From Ancylostoma caninum (lineage: Eukaryota > Nematoda > Chromadorea > Rhabditida > Ancylostomatidae): a stretch of 64,000 nt of DNA. The stretch lies in assembly GCA_037903475.1 (NCBI GenBank), contig JBAJFG010000035.1, positions 744,001-808,000 of the forward strand, in the 5' to 3' direction. Under the pieces are notes generated by a model. The model made no database searches. It was not told the origin of the DNA and saw nothing but the letters and a program-made list of their open reading frames with translations. The translations under genes were made by a program, and so were the position numbers. Positions 1-12,909 of the stretch are shown here, one piece after another (the first letter of the stretch is position 1; each line of letters starts with the position of its first letter).

Positions 1-323
1 TCATGACATGCCGTTGAATTCCGCCTAAATGCTCAGAGGTGCGAGGATTGTGGAAGGAGACTAAGCAGCATTTATTCGGCATTTCAGAAGAACCCAATAA
101 GCTGGAATTCGGCCGAAATCTAGGCGAAATTATTCAACAATTCGCTTTCAAAGTACGTCACATACGCGGAGTTTGATTGGAAATTATCCGCGAAATACCG
201 GAAATTTGCGCGATATACTATTCGCGTGTATATTCTTCGGGATTCACTTAGGCGCGATGGTATAGAGTCACTAAAAGAGAAAGTTAAGCAAACAAAGAGG
301 ACCGTACCAAGGTTGTCCCTTAC

Positions 324-439
324 TTGTTCTCTTTAAAAAGTTTGCTGTTAGCAGGATATGACTTGCCATTTGCCAAACTTGCTCAGTACTCCTAAGTAAT
401 TTTCGGAATGCATCCAGAATATGTGGCGTCCAGATTCCA
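324..439 (-). CDS. Candidate internal exon
   Basis: 116 bp bounded by a consensus acceptor (TAATAGTTTCAG) and a strong donor (ACAA|GTAAGG). It is open for 38 codons in the frame GIWTPHILDAFRKLLRSTEQ, then VWQMASHILLTANFLKRT. Both splice sites are better than average for the window. It would be an exon of a minus-strand gene continuing past the left edge. No homology recognised. Confidence 0.3.
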
Positions 440-1346
440 CTGAAACTATTATAATTTATATGCGCGCTTTTGCAACAAGTGTTTTGCTTCGACAACATAG
501 TAGTTGTCAAGGAAAAAATAACATCCTCCCACAAGAAAATTTTCGTATCGCAGGAAAGTAAACTGTCCAAGAACATCAGATAAGAGAAATATCACGTCAT
601 CCATGCATTGATGTGCAAAGTGGTATACTGTAGGCGAAGGTGTAAAAATAGCTCACATCATATCTGCGCTCGAACACTGGATATCGTTGAGGCTTTGCTT
701 TTATTCCAACTTTCAAGCATTTATTCCATTTCCTCTTCTACTTCATAGGTACATAATCTGAGAGCATCTATCTGATGTTCCGAGAGCATCTGGGGTCCAG
801 GAAATGAAGTGAGTCAAATTGTGGATTTCAAATGTATTATCCCCTCTGATTATAACTGTTTCACCACTGATCTTTGATGCTTAGCCCCATGCTCTCATTC
901 GGATAAATAGCACTAGTACTATGAGTTGAAAACTACGATTACAGTGCACTGATTGACCTCAATCGTCTAAATGGTTGTGTGTTCATTGATGTCTTGTGGA
1001 AACGCGTTGTTCGGATTTCGTTGTAGATTTCTTTCTCAGACTCTACATACGCGACGATTCTCCAGTGGCAATTCCCAGTCCAATGAAAAAAAAAATTATT
1101 TCCAACTCAACGTGCTCATTTTCTGTCAAATTTTTGAACATTTCAACCTAACTTAATTATTTTTCCCCCTTTCTGCATTTGATTTAAAGAATCCCTCGGA
1201 AATACCACAGTTACCACCTTTACCTTCAAGTAGTTTTTGCTAACATTTGCGATTACTTTTTGGAGATAGCAACACGGTAGATGGATGAATTGTAAAGAAA
1301 GAAATGATAGAAGCTTTCTGACGGATCTAGTGCGAAAAAATACATC

Positions 1347-1376
1347 GATAAATAAATACATGAATAAATAAATTTT
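1347..1376 (+). mobile_element. Retroposon tail
   Basis: GATAAATAAATACATGAATAAATAAAT resembles the GATAAATAAAT tails at 42.1 and 46.1 kb in the opposite orientation. Confidence 0.4.
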
Positions 1377-1469
1377 GACAAGCAGCACAGCAATGATTTT
1401 CTGCCAGTTCTCTCGAACGCTACTCCGCTAAAATGAAGAATCAGCTTAAATTGGTGTCAGAGAAAAAGG

Positions 1470-1665
1470 AACTTCACCACATGGAGCTGCTCATCGCACC
1501 GCGATGATCGCATACCGCAACGCCACAAAGGGTTGAGATTGCTCTGAGGTCAATCAGGCGGATCCGTTTGGTTTGATGTCAGCCTCTGCCAAAGGCGCTT
1601 CACACTTAGCTTCCACCTTTAATGAGCCGGATGTCGGGGTGAGAATCGCCACTCGAATCGCATGG
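1470..1665. other. GC-richer patch, unidentified
   Basis: No open frame of useful length on either strand despite higher GC. It looks like a repeat fragment, because both strands are interrupted and no tRNA-type boxes are complete. I cannot name it. Confidence 0.3.
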
Positions 1666-2003
1666 ATTCAACCATTGCTGGCATAGAACTTTTTTTTTGA
1701 AAAAAAAGCGATTTTTGCACGAGTACGCATGTCTTAATCATGGGATTTGCATCATTGAATCTCATATAAAACACGGTTTTTTGGTTTACTGAGTAGGTGA
1801 TTATTTCCGTTTCGTTTACTTGTTTTGACTATATTTGGTACGTCATTGCATTTGGAATATGCGTAGTAAGTACACAAATAAAATAAATAGATTGTTTGTG
1901 GGATTAGTGTCAAGACATTTTGTGGCACGAGGATTTCTAGGACTATTTGTTTATCTACAAATGCACAGAGAGGTTTATTTCATCCTCATGGCTGCTTTTC
2001 CAG

Positions 2004-2176
2004 ACTGACGAGGAAGAGTCGAACTGCTCCACCCGAGAGTGCTGAGCGTCCGTATTCACGAGTGCACCACGTCTTTGTTTCCGTACTTGTCACCTACTCG
2101 CCAGGGATTCTTCGACCGTCTGTGATCTCTATCGTTTTTCCTGTTTACTCATCTATCATCAACATCTTCTTTCTGG
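2004..2176 (+). CDS. Candidate internal exon
   Basis: 173 bp between a good acceptor (GCTGCTTTTCCAG) and a donor (TTCTGG|GTAATG). It is open for 57 codons in one frame, starting LTRKSRTAPPESAERPYSRV, and becomes hydrophobic towards the end (IIN IFFL). It is GC-richer than its flanks. It may belong with the exon at 4088-4198. Chance cannot be excluded. Confidence 0.22.
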
Positions 2177-3377
2177 GTAATGTCCCATTGCAACATTGAT
2201 TAAATTCGACGCACCCACAAAGTGTACAGTGTACACTTTTTAATTTAAGATATCGTGATGACTAGTAACGCCTCTATTTGTACTCGCCGTGCACATCGTT
2301 TCTGATTGGATGTTTCCGTGTACATTGAAATTTTATCATTTGTCGTTGTAGTTGACGTTTAAAAAAAACCCGATTTTTCCACGCTGCAGATAGTGTGCAG
2401 CTGTTTGAAGTAATGGTTTTTTGTGTGTTTGTACCTTACCTATTAATCTGGTGGTATACGTGTCAAGATTTTTATTTTTAATTTATATACAACTAATACT
2501 GTAATATTGTTTACTGTGTGTGTGCAAATGTAGGGGCAAAGTAAAGAACTTTTCTATAGTGCAGCTTTCAATTTTTCGTTATGGAACCAATGCTACTAAA
2601 AACATAATGGGATTCGAGGAGGTCAAGTTGAAAAGTTGACAAGTTTTGGGTTGCAGTCATCCTGGAACGTTCTGAAATTCTAGAAGCTGATGAAGTGACT
2701 GAGAACTGCTGATATTACCGTGGTTTCATTACCTGTCTGGTAAGTATTTTCCACTCATAATAGGTAGGCAGTAGGTTGTAGTCCAGTTCCCCTTCCTGAA
2801 TTTTCAAGGATAATTGGCCGAGTATGAACCACACCGAGAGCAGACAATGTAATCCTCTTTCCTGTTTACTGTGACTGCACTTCTGAAAACTGCGTCTCAG
2901 TTCAGAGATACCTACACCTTTGAAAGAAAGATAACACTGCTCAATTCAAGAATTAAGCACGTAAACACTAAAACTGCCAATTTTAATCCACTAGCATTTA
3001 TCCACTAGCATTTTAAGAATAAATAACCACAGCAGCTCCCAAAATAGCACATAAGGTGATCAGCTACCTAATAGAAACATTTCTGTTTGGGTTACGCATC
3101 GTGGTCAACCATAGACAAGTTCTGTGGCAAGTATCCTTAGTAGGTTCTATGACGAATTATGTAGTTAAAGTTGAGGGATGAAACGCCAAAGGTGAAGGCT
3201 TCAAAATTCGCCGGTTATCCAGTAATTAGTTCCTGAACCATGGACATTCTCATCCACTATGAACGATCTCACCCATTCTCATTTGACCTACTGTGGCAGA
3301 ACACAGACTGCCGGTTAACACGCGGGTGGCCATTGGAATATCGAACTTCGAATTATCGCCTTTTGACTGCTAAATTT

Positions 3378-3409
3378 CAACTTTTGCGCCGGAAGGACCG
3401 CAAAAGTTG
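3378..3409. repeat. 11-bp hairpin with CGGAAGGA loop
   Basis: CAACTTTTGCG and its complement flank a 10-nt loop, CCGGAAGGAC. The loop sequence recurs in the CTGCTGC/GGAAGGA repeats described at 6.3, 15.3, 19.0 and 44.2 kb. Confidence 0.55.
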
Positions 3410-4087
3410 TATTTATTGAATTTCTACAGTATTATTCTGATCCATTAATGTGACGTCTTTGCCTTCATCATGATCCCTGAATAGTTTTATGAGGTGAGCT
3501 TTCATATCCTTCTTTCATCCTATTGCTTGTTATTCTGCCAGTATTTTCAACGGAGCTAATACTTTGTTTCCTTTCCGTATTCGAAAATTTAAAGGAAGTT
3601 TCTGAGAATTGGTGGTGCTTGTTTAGCGTGTGGACAGCAACATCTGTTATCTATGTAGTTTTATTGATCCGGGGGTTATCGATTGTGAGGGATCTCGACC
3701 ACCATGACTTTTTGTGCATGTTTCTTCTTACGGGATAGAGAAAAATGATGAAATGCTAGGTTAATATTGGTAAACTGCTATATCCAATAAAATCCATTGA
3801 TATAGTTTCTACAATGTTATTACCATATCATGAAAGTAGAATATGGTTGCTTTAGATGAGGAATAGGGAATATTGTTCTTCACTCGAGGCGATCGTAAAG
3901 GTTTTTAAACTGTTTCTTTACATCTTCACTATTTTAATGACATGTTCTTCCAGCTGATTGAGCAGACAGGCTGATATCTACCACTTCAACTGCTCCTGCA
4001 AATCCTCCTTCATTCTCTTACATTTTACCGTGGCTTTTTGTGTAACCTTTTCTAGAGAATAAGCACTAGATTTTTGACTTATACCAG

Positions 4088-4198
4088 AAGGCTATTCAAG
4101 ACCACGAACTGTACGAGCTTTCTGTAGTTCTCAAGCTGGAATCCGAAATGAGCTTGCCTTCGGAAACCGAGAAGGACCAAGCCCTATCACAGCCTTAA
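4088..4198 (+). CDS. Candidate 3'-terminal exon with poly(A) signal
   Basis: 36 codons plus TAA after the acceptor GACTTATACCAG, phase 0. The peptide is acidic and polar (KAIQDHELYELSVVLKLE, SEMSLPSETEKDQALSQP). A GC-richer 3' UTR follows, with AATAAA at 4349-4354, 150 bp downstream. The combination of open frame, stop and signal at normal spacing supports a real gene end on the plus strand. Upstream exons are uncertain; 2004-2176 is one possibility. No domain recognised. Confidence 0.38.
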   Translation, partial: KAIQDHELYELSVVLKLESEMSLPSETEKDQALSQP

Positions 4199-4348
4199 CT
4201 TCCCCGCTGAAGCGTCTGTGCTCGAATTCATCAATTCACCGACGGCTTGGTCTTTTTTGAGCATTGCTCTAAGACTCTGTGGCTGGTTTTTTTTTCGAGT
4301 CCTTTACCTGAACCGGAACACTATTTGTAGTGCACCTCTGATTGTGGA

Positions 4349-4354
4349 AATAAA
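4349..4354 (+). promoter_or_regulatory. Candidate polyadenylation signal
   Basis: AATAAA 150 bp after the stop of the candidate exon at 4088-4198. Confidence 0.35.
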
Positions 4355-4369
4355 ATGAAAGAGAATTAA

Positions 4370-6299
4370 ATTATTGAAATACGCCTCAATCGCTCCCGCC
4401 GGCTTAATAAACGCCAGCTCTTTTCACGAAGCTCATTCATCCGACGGGGAACCTGAAAACTTTGACAAACACGGATAGTACACTCCAATTAATCTTTGAA
4501 TTGTTATAGTACTCGGATTTCATGTGGTTTTCTGCGAGTGTTAAAGTTTCCCAATAGGTGCAGAAATCTGGCTGCATGGATCTTTTTATGAAATGTTTGC
4601 GTTTGAGTGTTTCTTTTAACTTCTGTTCTCAGCTCTGCTCAAATTTTATCTATTCGATAGGATGGGATAAGACAATCCTCGACAACAAAACCATAGTTGG
4701 ATCCAGTTAAAGACATACGATGAAAGCCAAAACTACATGAAAATCTATGATTCAAGTACATCTTTACCAATTCCCTGTTTGACGGAGGCTTTGCATCCAC
4801 CCAACCAAGTTGTCTTTTCGGGTGAAAATATAATCGAATCCCACCCGACTACGGAGAATTGAGCTGTGATCACAGTTTTAGGTTGTAAAATTTGCAGTCA
4901 CGACTCACTGACGATTTTTTTTTACAATAACTGCAAAATCAACTCTGCATGTTTCATTTAATGCTTGCTGTTCTTTGCGGAAGTCATACAGCTCTCACAT
5001 TAACTGAAGTTTCTATAGATTGTGACATTTTGTGGTTATTTTTGTCTGCTTATATGACTAACTATTTACTGAAAGTTCTTTCTTGGCTCTCGAAACGGGA
5101 TTTTTTTTGCTTCCAAAGTTTTAGGTGGAAGCGTCTCCTCCACTCGCATATCATGTTCTCCGCTGGAGTGAGTTTTTGCGGTCGCTACTGCTTCATGTCG
5201 TGTTGGAGGCATAATCCATTGTCGAGGCTGTGTCAAGCCAAATGGAAATGCAATACTTCTTAGCTCAGTGAGGTTAGTTTACCAAGCGTTCCACTTTCAT
5301 TCAACATTTTTCCATTACGCTCACTTTCTTTGTACATGTTCTCTGCTATAAAAAATTTAGTACGCCGTAAAGCAAAAACTACGGAGTACTCGTTACATCC
5401 GTCACAAGCCTACTGTTAATGAGTGCTTTCTTTTGCTAAAGTTTTCTCACTGCTTTACGAAAGCTCATTAAAAATCTTGCACGCTCAATAGATGTAGAAA
5501 ACTAGTAAACGTTTGCATGCCCTACGAAATGACGAGATTTGGTCTGAAAACGTGAGAAAACGTGTACTTTCGTATGCCCAAAAAACTTTCCTTGAGAAAG
5601 ATTTGAGTGTGCGACTGGATCTCATTCATTAAGAGGTTAGACACTTATCGCTGTTCGTACGAACCACTTCCTGGAGCACATAGTTTTTTTTTAACTCTTC
5701 AAATTACTGGTATGATAATTATGGGATGCTCTGGTGTTTGAGCTCTTATAGTATCCTCTGGTTTGATCTTTTCATCACGCATCTGTTTTCAATTTCTTAG
5801 AGATCGCACCATATACTTGCTATCATCATTATCATTCTCACCGTTACAACTATACTGTTGTAGCTTTCTTTAGTTGAAAACTACCCATCTCTATTGAATT
5901 GTCTCCTAGCAATCGTGTTCTGAGGAATTGCAAGAACTGTGAAAACTGTCTGAAAACGTCAACCATCAGTGAGGTAAATGGCGACAAACATGCATTATAC
6001 CTATTGCAATTCGAGGTTTTGTTCTTATTGGTGCCGAGGGAGGAGGAACTGTTCCATCTTTGTCAAATGTGCACCATCGATAAGCCCATCGTTATGAAAA
6101 CTCTCCTACATAGCTTTCTTCAAAAAAGGCCGCAGTTATGCTGGAGCTTATCAGTAAATTATTAGCTTCCAGACATGTCCACACTCTATCACCAAAGGAG
6201 CTAAATATTTGTCGTGAGTTGACGAGGATTCCGAAGCTTCCATGAAAACGCAACTCGAACAGCGTTATATGTCGAATTCAAAACAATATGCATTTTTCC
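4370..6299. other. Non-coding stretch
   Basis: AT-rich sequence with short T-runs. The frame at 4949-5263 is hydrophobic and cysteine-rich without splice context and is treated as chance. Nothing else is seen. Confidence 0.5.
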
Positions 6300-6480
6300 C
6301 TACTTGTTGCCATCCTCACCTCAATTACTGCCATCCTTCCTTAACTGCTGCTCAAAGAAGGTAAGCTACATAGAGCAGCTATCGAGGAGAGGATGACAGC
6401 AACTAGGAGGAGATGCCGCTAGGATTAGTAGTCTATGTATTATGCTGTTCAAGCTGTGTTCCTGCTGCACATTTGTTAGA
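6300..6480 (+). repeat. CTGCTGC/GGATGGCAG foldback repeat, copy 1
   Basis: Left part, TGCCATCCTTCCTTAACTGC, and right part, GAGAGGATGACAGCAACTAG, are partly complementary. The same order of blocks, including a shared 3' half ending TTCCTGCT, is found at 18985-19170, so the two are copies of one dispersed repeat. Confidence 0.6.
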
Positions 6481-8774
6481 GTTTGTAAATCGCTATCTGA
6501 TCCGAGGGCACGTCAGCTACTGAGCCAGTTCAGATATAAGTAAATGTCATCCCCACTGCAGAAGGACCAATGGCTCGGAAAAGCAATAGTTTTAAACCCG
6601 TTAAAGCATCCGATCATCTGGAATCTTCTTGAGGTAGGTCTTGACATCCATCTTTCATTCAATCCAAGCCAAGGGATTGCTTCCCTACGGCAATCCATAA
6701 TCACAGCAATCCACAACCAGACTAACTTGCCGGAGGACTGCAGCAGAAAGAAATTTCAATCATGCGGTCAAGTGTCGAAAGCGCTTCTGGAGAAAATATC
6801 CATGATTGAAGAAGAGGAACTAATAATTCGCTGGGAACAAATTCGTAAGGCAATGAGCTAAGAAGAATATGTACAATGTGGAGGATGAAACGCGTGTGCA
6901 TCTCTTTCAATATAAAAATGAAAGATTGGGGTGTAAACACTGCAAAGAAATTGAACTCAGATCTCTGAAACTTAGGATAGGTCTCTTTTTCTGAAAGTTC
7001 TACTTTTTTGAGATATACGAAGAAAATGTTCTACTCTAGGGTTACTCTAGAATTCGTTTACGGACATCCAATACCCAGCCTCATTTCTGACCACTCGCGT
7101 TCGGACGCATGGAATGGTCCTTTTTAGCATTCTCTGCATGCAGTAACGCTGAAACACCATCCTGTTCTTCAGTCGAAAGTTTTTAGGTCTTGAAAAAACC
7201 TCAGAAGAGTTCTCTTGATGTTTTAGAACGGTAAAGAACCTTTAATCGTTCATCCCATTCGAAACCAACTTGCTGAAGGACCCTTAGCCCTAGTCGTTGC
7301 AGTAGGACTACAGCAAAGGTTGACAAATGGCATCAAGCACAACTTCTTCTGCTGCAGGACTTTCGATTCGATCGACTCTGGCTACCCTTTTAGGAGTTTT
7401 GAGCTTGTACGAATGGGATTCTGTGATCAAAAGTTTTGTTATCTTCCACTATGTGTTCGTATTGTCTGCTTCTTAAATCTGTCCTGCCACGCCCTTCATT
7501 GAGTTGGTGCTAGATGTCCCGTAACCTTCAAAATTAAGCGAACAAGTGGCTGAAACTCGTCGACAAGAATATTTCTTTAGCATTTGTGGCGACCCGTGCT
7601 AGCATTTTTGAACAGCGTTTTCCATCTCGTGTTTTTGTAGGCGTTGACAGCGGGATCCATAAAAACGTTCATTTCAGGCCATTCATCCTCGCGCTTCAAT
7701 TTTCCCCCCACATATCATCCTCAATCTCCTTTAGCTTAACGGTTGCGCTCTCAGCTTAACGGGTCATTCTAGGTCATTTGAAGCTCCAGCGCGGCATCGG
7801 ATCCTGTAACCCATATCATGTGTAAGTTTGCTGCCTTTGTGCCTTGCGTTAGATCCGCAGATTCTTGCGAACATATGGCTACCCCGACGTAAGCAAAACT
7901 TAGAATTAGTCATTCTTCTTCTATTTTACGTTGACTATTCATCACAACATGTGGTTTTGCGGTGTTTAGATCGTAAAATCGCGTCGAGGAAGTATGGCAG
8001 CGTTGGAGGGGATGAGAGCTGAGTGGGCAGATGTGTTGCCACGTAAATGACGCTTTCCGTATGTGTGCGTGTGTAGAGTGTGCGCAGCTTGCTCAACGCC
8101 CACTGTGAATTTCAAGATCATCCCTCAGATTTACGCAGTTTATAAGCGAGCGGCTCTTATTCAGCTTACTCTCGCCCTACCACAGTTTTATCGATTCATC
8201 ACCGCCTGCAAATTTGATCTATCAGAACCGCTCGGTTGCTCAGATCTCCTGATCTACCTGAACTATTCAGCCATTCGGTTGCAAAGTAATTTTGTTTATC
8301 TTGACTTAAATACCTACTCTGAAAAGCACGAATCTAAGTCTTCCTGAATTTTCCTGGATTTACGAGAATTCAAAAAAATCGAAATTTCGTTGGAAGTCTA
8401 CTGAATCCTTTTAAGTCTGCAAACTGTGGCCTGGGAGCCCGTTCGCCACTGTGATGCTATTTGCCCCCGTTTAGAAAAAACCCAGACACGATTGTCCGCT
8501 GAAAGTTCGGGAATGAAGGTGTGAATGGAACTTTTCTCTTTTCCCTCTTCTTTTTTTTATTCTCTGCCCTTTCCGTCCTCTATCATCCTTTTTTCGCATT
8601 CGAAGTTGCAAATTAGGTGCCTCTTGATTGCATGTCTCGGTGATTTGATATAGAATTGAGAATCAGTGAGAATTAGAGAAGCTAAACAATTTCAAGGATG
8701 AGAAGAGCAGCCCTATGCTGGAATTATCCTGTTTTTTTTTTGTACAAGGGTCTATTCAAAGTAGGCGTGCAATG

Positions 8775-8918
8775 CACTCCATTTTGCTACACATTTTCTT
8801 CACATTTCTTCCAATTTATTTTTTTTCTTCCAATTTATTTTTTTTTCACTCCATTTTGCTACACATTTTCTTCACATTTCTTCCAATTTATTTTTTTTCA
8901 TATTTTTTCAATTTTCCA
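8775..8918 (+). repeat. 72-bp tandem duplication
   Basis: CACTCCATTTTGCTACACAT begins at 8775 and again at 8847, with the following T-rich sequence also repeated; the second copy is incomplete. Each unit itself holds a doubled CTTCCAATTTATTTTTTTT. The 72-bp period, divisible by three, produces spurious repeated peptides in two frames. Confidence 0.85.
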
Positions 8919-11809
8919 ATACTTCAGTCCATTTACAGTGAGAGTCTTTTTTGCTTTTCCCTCTCCTATGTCAGAGGGCTTTTCCAATCCGAGATGAACA
9001 GTAACGTCTTCTGAAAAAGATTCTTAATTTTTGCTGCAGTATGTTGAACAAGATGGAAAGTATCATTATTCGTTCTTTTTTTCAATGCAAAAAAAGAGGG
9101 AAAAAAGGAAGGGAAAAACTTGAAAAAGAAGTGCCATCGGTGCGCTTCCAGGTGTTTCACGTGCTTAGATAATTTATTTTTCACTCAGAATGTGCGAAAA
9201 CTCCATTGGCGATGCTGTATTTTGAAACAAGTACAAGCCAACTTTGTACGATTCATTCCGGTCCTCTTGTCAAAAGTGATTTCCAGCAGCAAAGCAATCA
9301 TCATGGGGCCTAATATCCATTCAGGCTGTCTCACGTCTAATCCTCATCCTTTGCATAATGGTCTTTCGCCTTTTGCAATATCTAAATAGGTATTTTTTTG
9401 TTTGTTTTGGTTTTCTGGCCACCGGACACATGCTCCACCAATGCACACAAAGGAGAACAGCCACGATTGTAACGTAGTCAAGAAGTGTTTTCCGAATTTC
9501 GAGAAGTCTTTCTGCTGCTTTGCGAAGGGAATGATTTCTGCAATAGCTTCTATCATAGAATAGGAGGATTTTTTGGATGCTTTTCGCTCAAAATCCTCAT
9601 CACCTTAGACCTATACAGGTAGAAATTTTGGCATGTCCAACATTGCCAGGTCTGACACTCGAGGGGTTTAAGAGAAAGAAACGTTGGGTTTTCTTCTTTG
9701 AGCTCATCTGCAGCTAAAATGTTTTAGCAGTACAGTACAGCTGAATTTGGTTGGGTTACTATTTGTGTTAGATTCAGCAAATCAGTTTTCCGAGCAGAAA
9801 GGACCTGAAAATTTGAAATATGTCATCTTGGTTGGATAAGGATGAAGCATGCCTCGTTGAGGACTCTATTTCTGAGATGCTTTATTCCTGCTCGATTTGT
9901 TATTTTCTACCTTTCTCTTTTACTGATACCCTTCGTTTTGAGCAGCCTATCCGATTTCCTATGCTATCTCCTGAAAATAATTGAAATTCTATGCTCTCTA
10001 ACGGGCGGCACATTCATGCGTGCATTCCAATTTGAGATTTCCGTATGATGTTGAGCTTCACTCATCTTGTTATTAGTTCGTAGGCCACAGATCATTGTTT
10101 TGCCATGTTTTTGGGATAAAATCCGCATGTTAGGTAGTGTGCTGAGAACAGAATAGTCCAGCTACGTAGTTTGGTTAATTATTCAGGTGGTGATTCGAAT
10201 ATTCGAATACTCAAGAGAGGTAAACTCTAAACTCCTTATCGTTACTCGTCTTGGGTTGTAGTGCTCGAACATTCAAATTTTTCACAGATTAGAAATGAAT
10301 GAAATATCGGAATTTCGTTACATCAGGTCGCTTACTATTGTTTGGTCCTAACTATAGTTACTAGAATACCCAGGCAGTCCCTAATCCTAGAGCACTATTT
10401 AAGGATAGCTCTGTCTCCCGTGGTGTTGAGGAACTGATGCAAGTCTTCAGCTGTGAAGCACTTCCTCGTAGCGATTAGCTTAATTTTTTCTGATACTGAG
10501 GAAAACGTGCTGCTCTTGATAGTCGGAAAAGAGTTAGTAACCCTTGTTGTTCATCTGAGTCTCGGTTTCGTTGTTCTTTGCAGTTCTCAGTTCCTCTTTC
10601 TTTTTTCTTCCACTTGAAGGTTTTTTTCGCGATATATTTTATCTCTTGAGAATTCCGAAATCAAATCTAAAAACCCTTGTAGGCGTTGGAGTTCTGGAGA
10701 TGATTAGCCGCTAGTATGTAGTCTAAATGGATATGAAGGGCGAGCAACGAGCCAGACGCCAAATTGAATCTCTTTGTTGCTCCGTTTAAAGGGCAAAATT
10801 TGACGCCGTCTCTCGATTGCACTGCGATGCTATGTGGTTTCGCAGACAAAAAGAAAAATCAGTTTAGATTTCGTTCTTTGCTTAGCTATGCGTATTCTTG
10901 AGTGTTTTCCTCTTTGCGCGGACTTGACGCTCAGTCAAGGAGGAAATTGTGAAAACGTGATCTACGATTTTTCACAGCAACACGGAGTAAGCCTCTTTTT
11001 AGAGGATATTCTTCCAACGTTACTCACCTGAAGTATGAGGTTGTTGCAAAGTTAATTGCAGAATGGACGCTCCAGCTCAATGTGTCATAACTAGGCACAG
11101 AACAATCGTATTTCAATGAACCAGTTCAGTTTGGTAGATCCTCCCCAACAATCCAGTGAAGAGTTCATACCTCTATAAGAAAAGCTAAGATCGTAAGAAT
11201 TCGCAAACTTTCGGGAGGTGATTTCAACATGCTCCAGATGAACAATCTGCTGTTGTCATACACAGGTTTGCATCTGGAGCTCGGTCAAAGGGATATGCAT
11301 CAAGGCAATGATCTAAGGAACAAGGACAAAGAAAGAGGGCATCAATGCCTGATTGCGTCAGTTTTTTGCCGGGTGAGTTTTAAAGTATGGGGCTTCGCGT
11401 CAGCCTAGAGCAGGGAAGAACCAACTTCTTTTCACCACTACCGACCAAATCTGCAGTAGACTTTTGGATATCAACTAAAAATTACAATATGTACTAAGAC
11501 TCTGCTGAGTGCGATGTCAATGTTTGACAATGTGGTTAGAGAAGGTTGCAGTCGTTTATTTCTATAAAGGATCACCAACTCCTGACACAACGTCACATGT
11601 ATGCTCTCTGTTAGCCTTCTCTCATCTGCGGCAACGGGGGTTCAACATGGGAATGAAGCTTAGACTAGTCCGTCTACGTTTTCGCCGAACTTGTGTTTTA
11701 GTTATGCCATTTTGGTCTCACCGCAACCCATTTGTTGTTCTAACTTTACTAGTTTTATTCAGCAGTTTTATCGCCTACAGTTGCCGAGTCTTATGATTTT
11801 TGCTCTTGT

Positions 11810-11828
11810 GTGGCACGCCTGTACGGCG

Positions 11829-11863
<35 letters not shown>

Positions 11864-11864
11864 A
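11810..11864 (+). mobile_element. Retroposon 3' end with (TAAA)9 tail
   Basis: GTGGCACGCC followed 9 bp later by nine TAAA units. The same GTGGCACGCC precedes a TAAA tail at 22351-22385, so both are 3' ends of one LINE or SINE family, severely 5' truncated. Confidence 0.6.
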
Positions 11865-12705
11865 CTTTCCTAGGGTGAAGATCTGAGTCAAGGAAACTTA
11901 GAGGTGGGAAAACCTTATGGTATCGTGCAGAAACCAAGGGTTTGACTTTTCGAAGGAATATCAGTGGATTCGTTGCTTGAGAATTACCTCGCACAGCTTT
12001 AGCAAAAGGATAGTTTGAAAATGTTGAGTAGCCGTGGAGTAATTGATAATAATTGCAGGAGAATTATCCGTAATTCCTAGGTTAGCAAAGGCAGGTTGCA
12101 TCTGAATGATAATTAATCTTATCATTTGCTCGAAATGAAGGAAACGAAACTCCCACTGGTTTTCATGCCGAGATTCAAAGCGTGGGAAAGAGTTCCTGGC
12201 TCCAGATGCGATTCAGGCTTTTCCAAATCCTCACCGATTCTTTTTTCAGTAGTATTTCTCAACTTTTATTCAGAATTCAATTTTAAGGAAAGGCTTTGTC
12301 TCTTCTCTGTAGCCATCTACCTCATAACGTTCTGCATGAAAAAAGATTTGGGTTTTTAGGATTCACTCAACGTGCTGGATCTACAACCAACATTTATCGT
12401 CTCTGCACACGGTACTTTAGTTAACCTATTACTTGACTCTGATGATTTCGAATTGTATTTGAGAAATTAAGGTCAGACGAAGGCATTACATGCAGAAAGC
12501 TAACTGCGGTAAAGCATCAACAAGAAATCCTAGCAAACCAAGAATACCAATGTGAGAGAGACCTCCGTATTTTCCCAAAAAGAGCTAAAAGAAATGAAAT
12601 GATCGCAGGGTTCAAATAGAGAATACCTGACCTCTTTGGATTTTTTTCGTTGATTTTCAATTCGTCGGAAGCGTGTTGCAAATTCGAAACGTGTTCTCGT
12701 CTGGG

Positions 12706-12812
12706 GCTGGATGGATCCTTGAAACTGTGAAGGCTAAATGTGTTGACGCCCATGGTAACGATGTATAGATTTTTGTGGTTTGGACTCGTTTATCCTGGGT
12801 AATCTCGAGGAT
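12706..12812. mobile_element. Foldback element copy, diverged
   Basis: Contains GGCTAAATGTGTTGACGCCC and a right arm with TATCCTGGGTAATCTC. It is the same family as the copies at 42.9, 51.5 and 57.1 kb, and lies about 100 bp left of the mariner-like element. Confidence 0.55.
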
Positions 12813-12909
12813 CCGTGCGATCTCTGTACTCAGTCATGAAGAGGTAGGAATTACTCGTATAGCATGGCAAGCACTTGCTGAGAACCGGAGCATGCTGCAA
12901 TATCACCTA

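Larger units (their letters stand above)
6481..12705. other. Mostly non-coding stretch
   Basis: Contains isolated pieces of the GGAAGGA/CAGCAG repeat near 6555 and 6733, the 72-bp tandem duplication (8775-8918) and the retroposon tail at 11810-11864. The frames of 60-105 codons lack convincing composition or splice sites. No host exon could be supported. Confidence 0.45.

Noticed and set aside
88..152. Possible 21-codon plus-strand exon (acceptor GCATTTCAG, donor AAA|GTACGT)
   Set aside because: Too short to separate from chance, and the next open frame to the right does not continue in phase.
8698..9014. Repetitive Phe-rich frames of 99 codons
   Set aside because: They are translations of the 72-bp tandem repeat and T runs.
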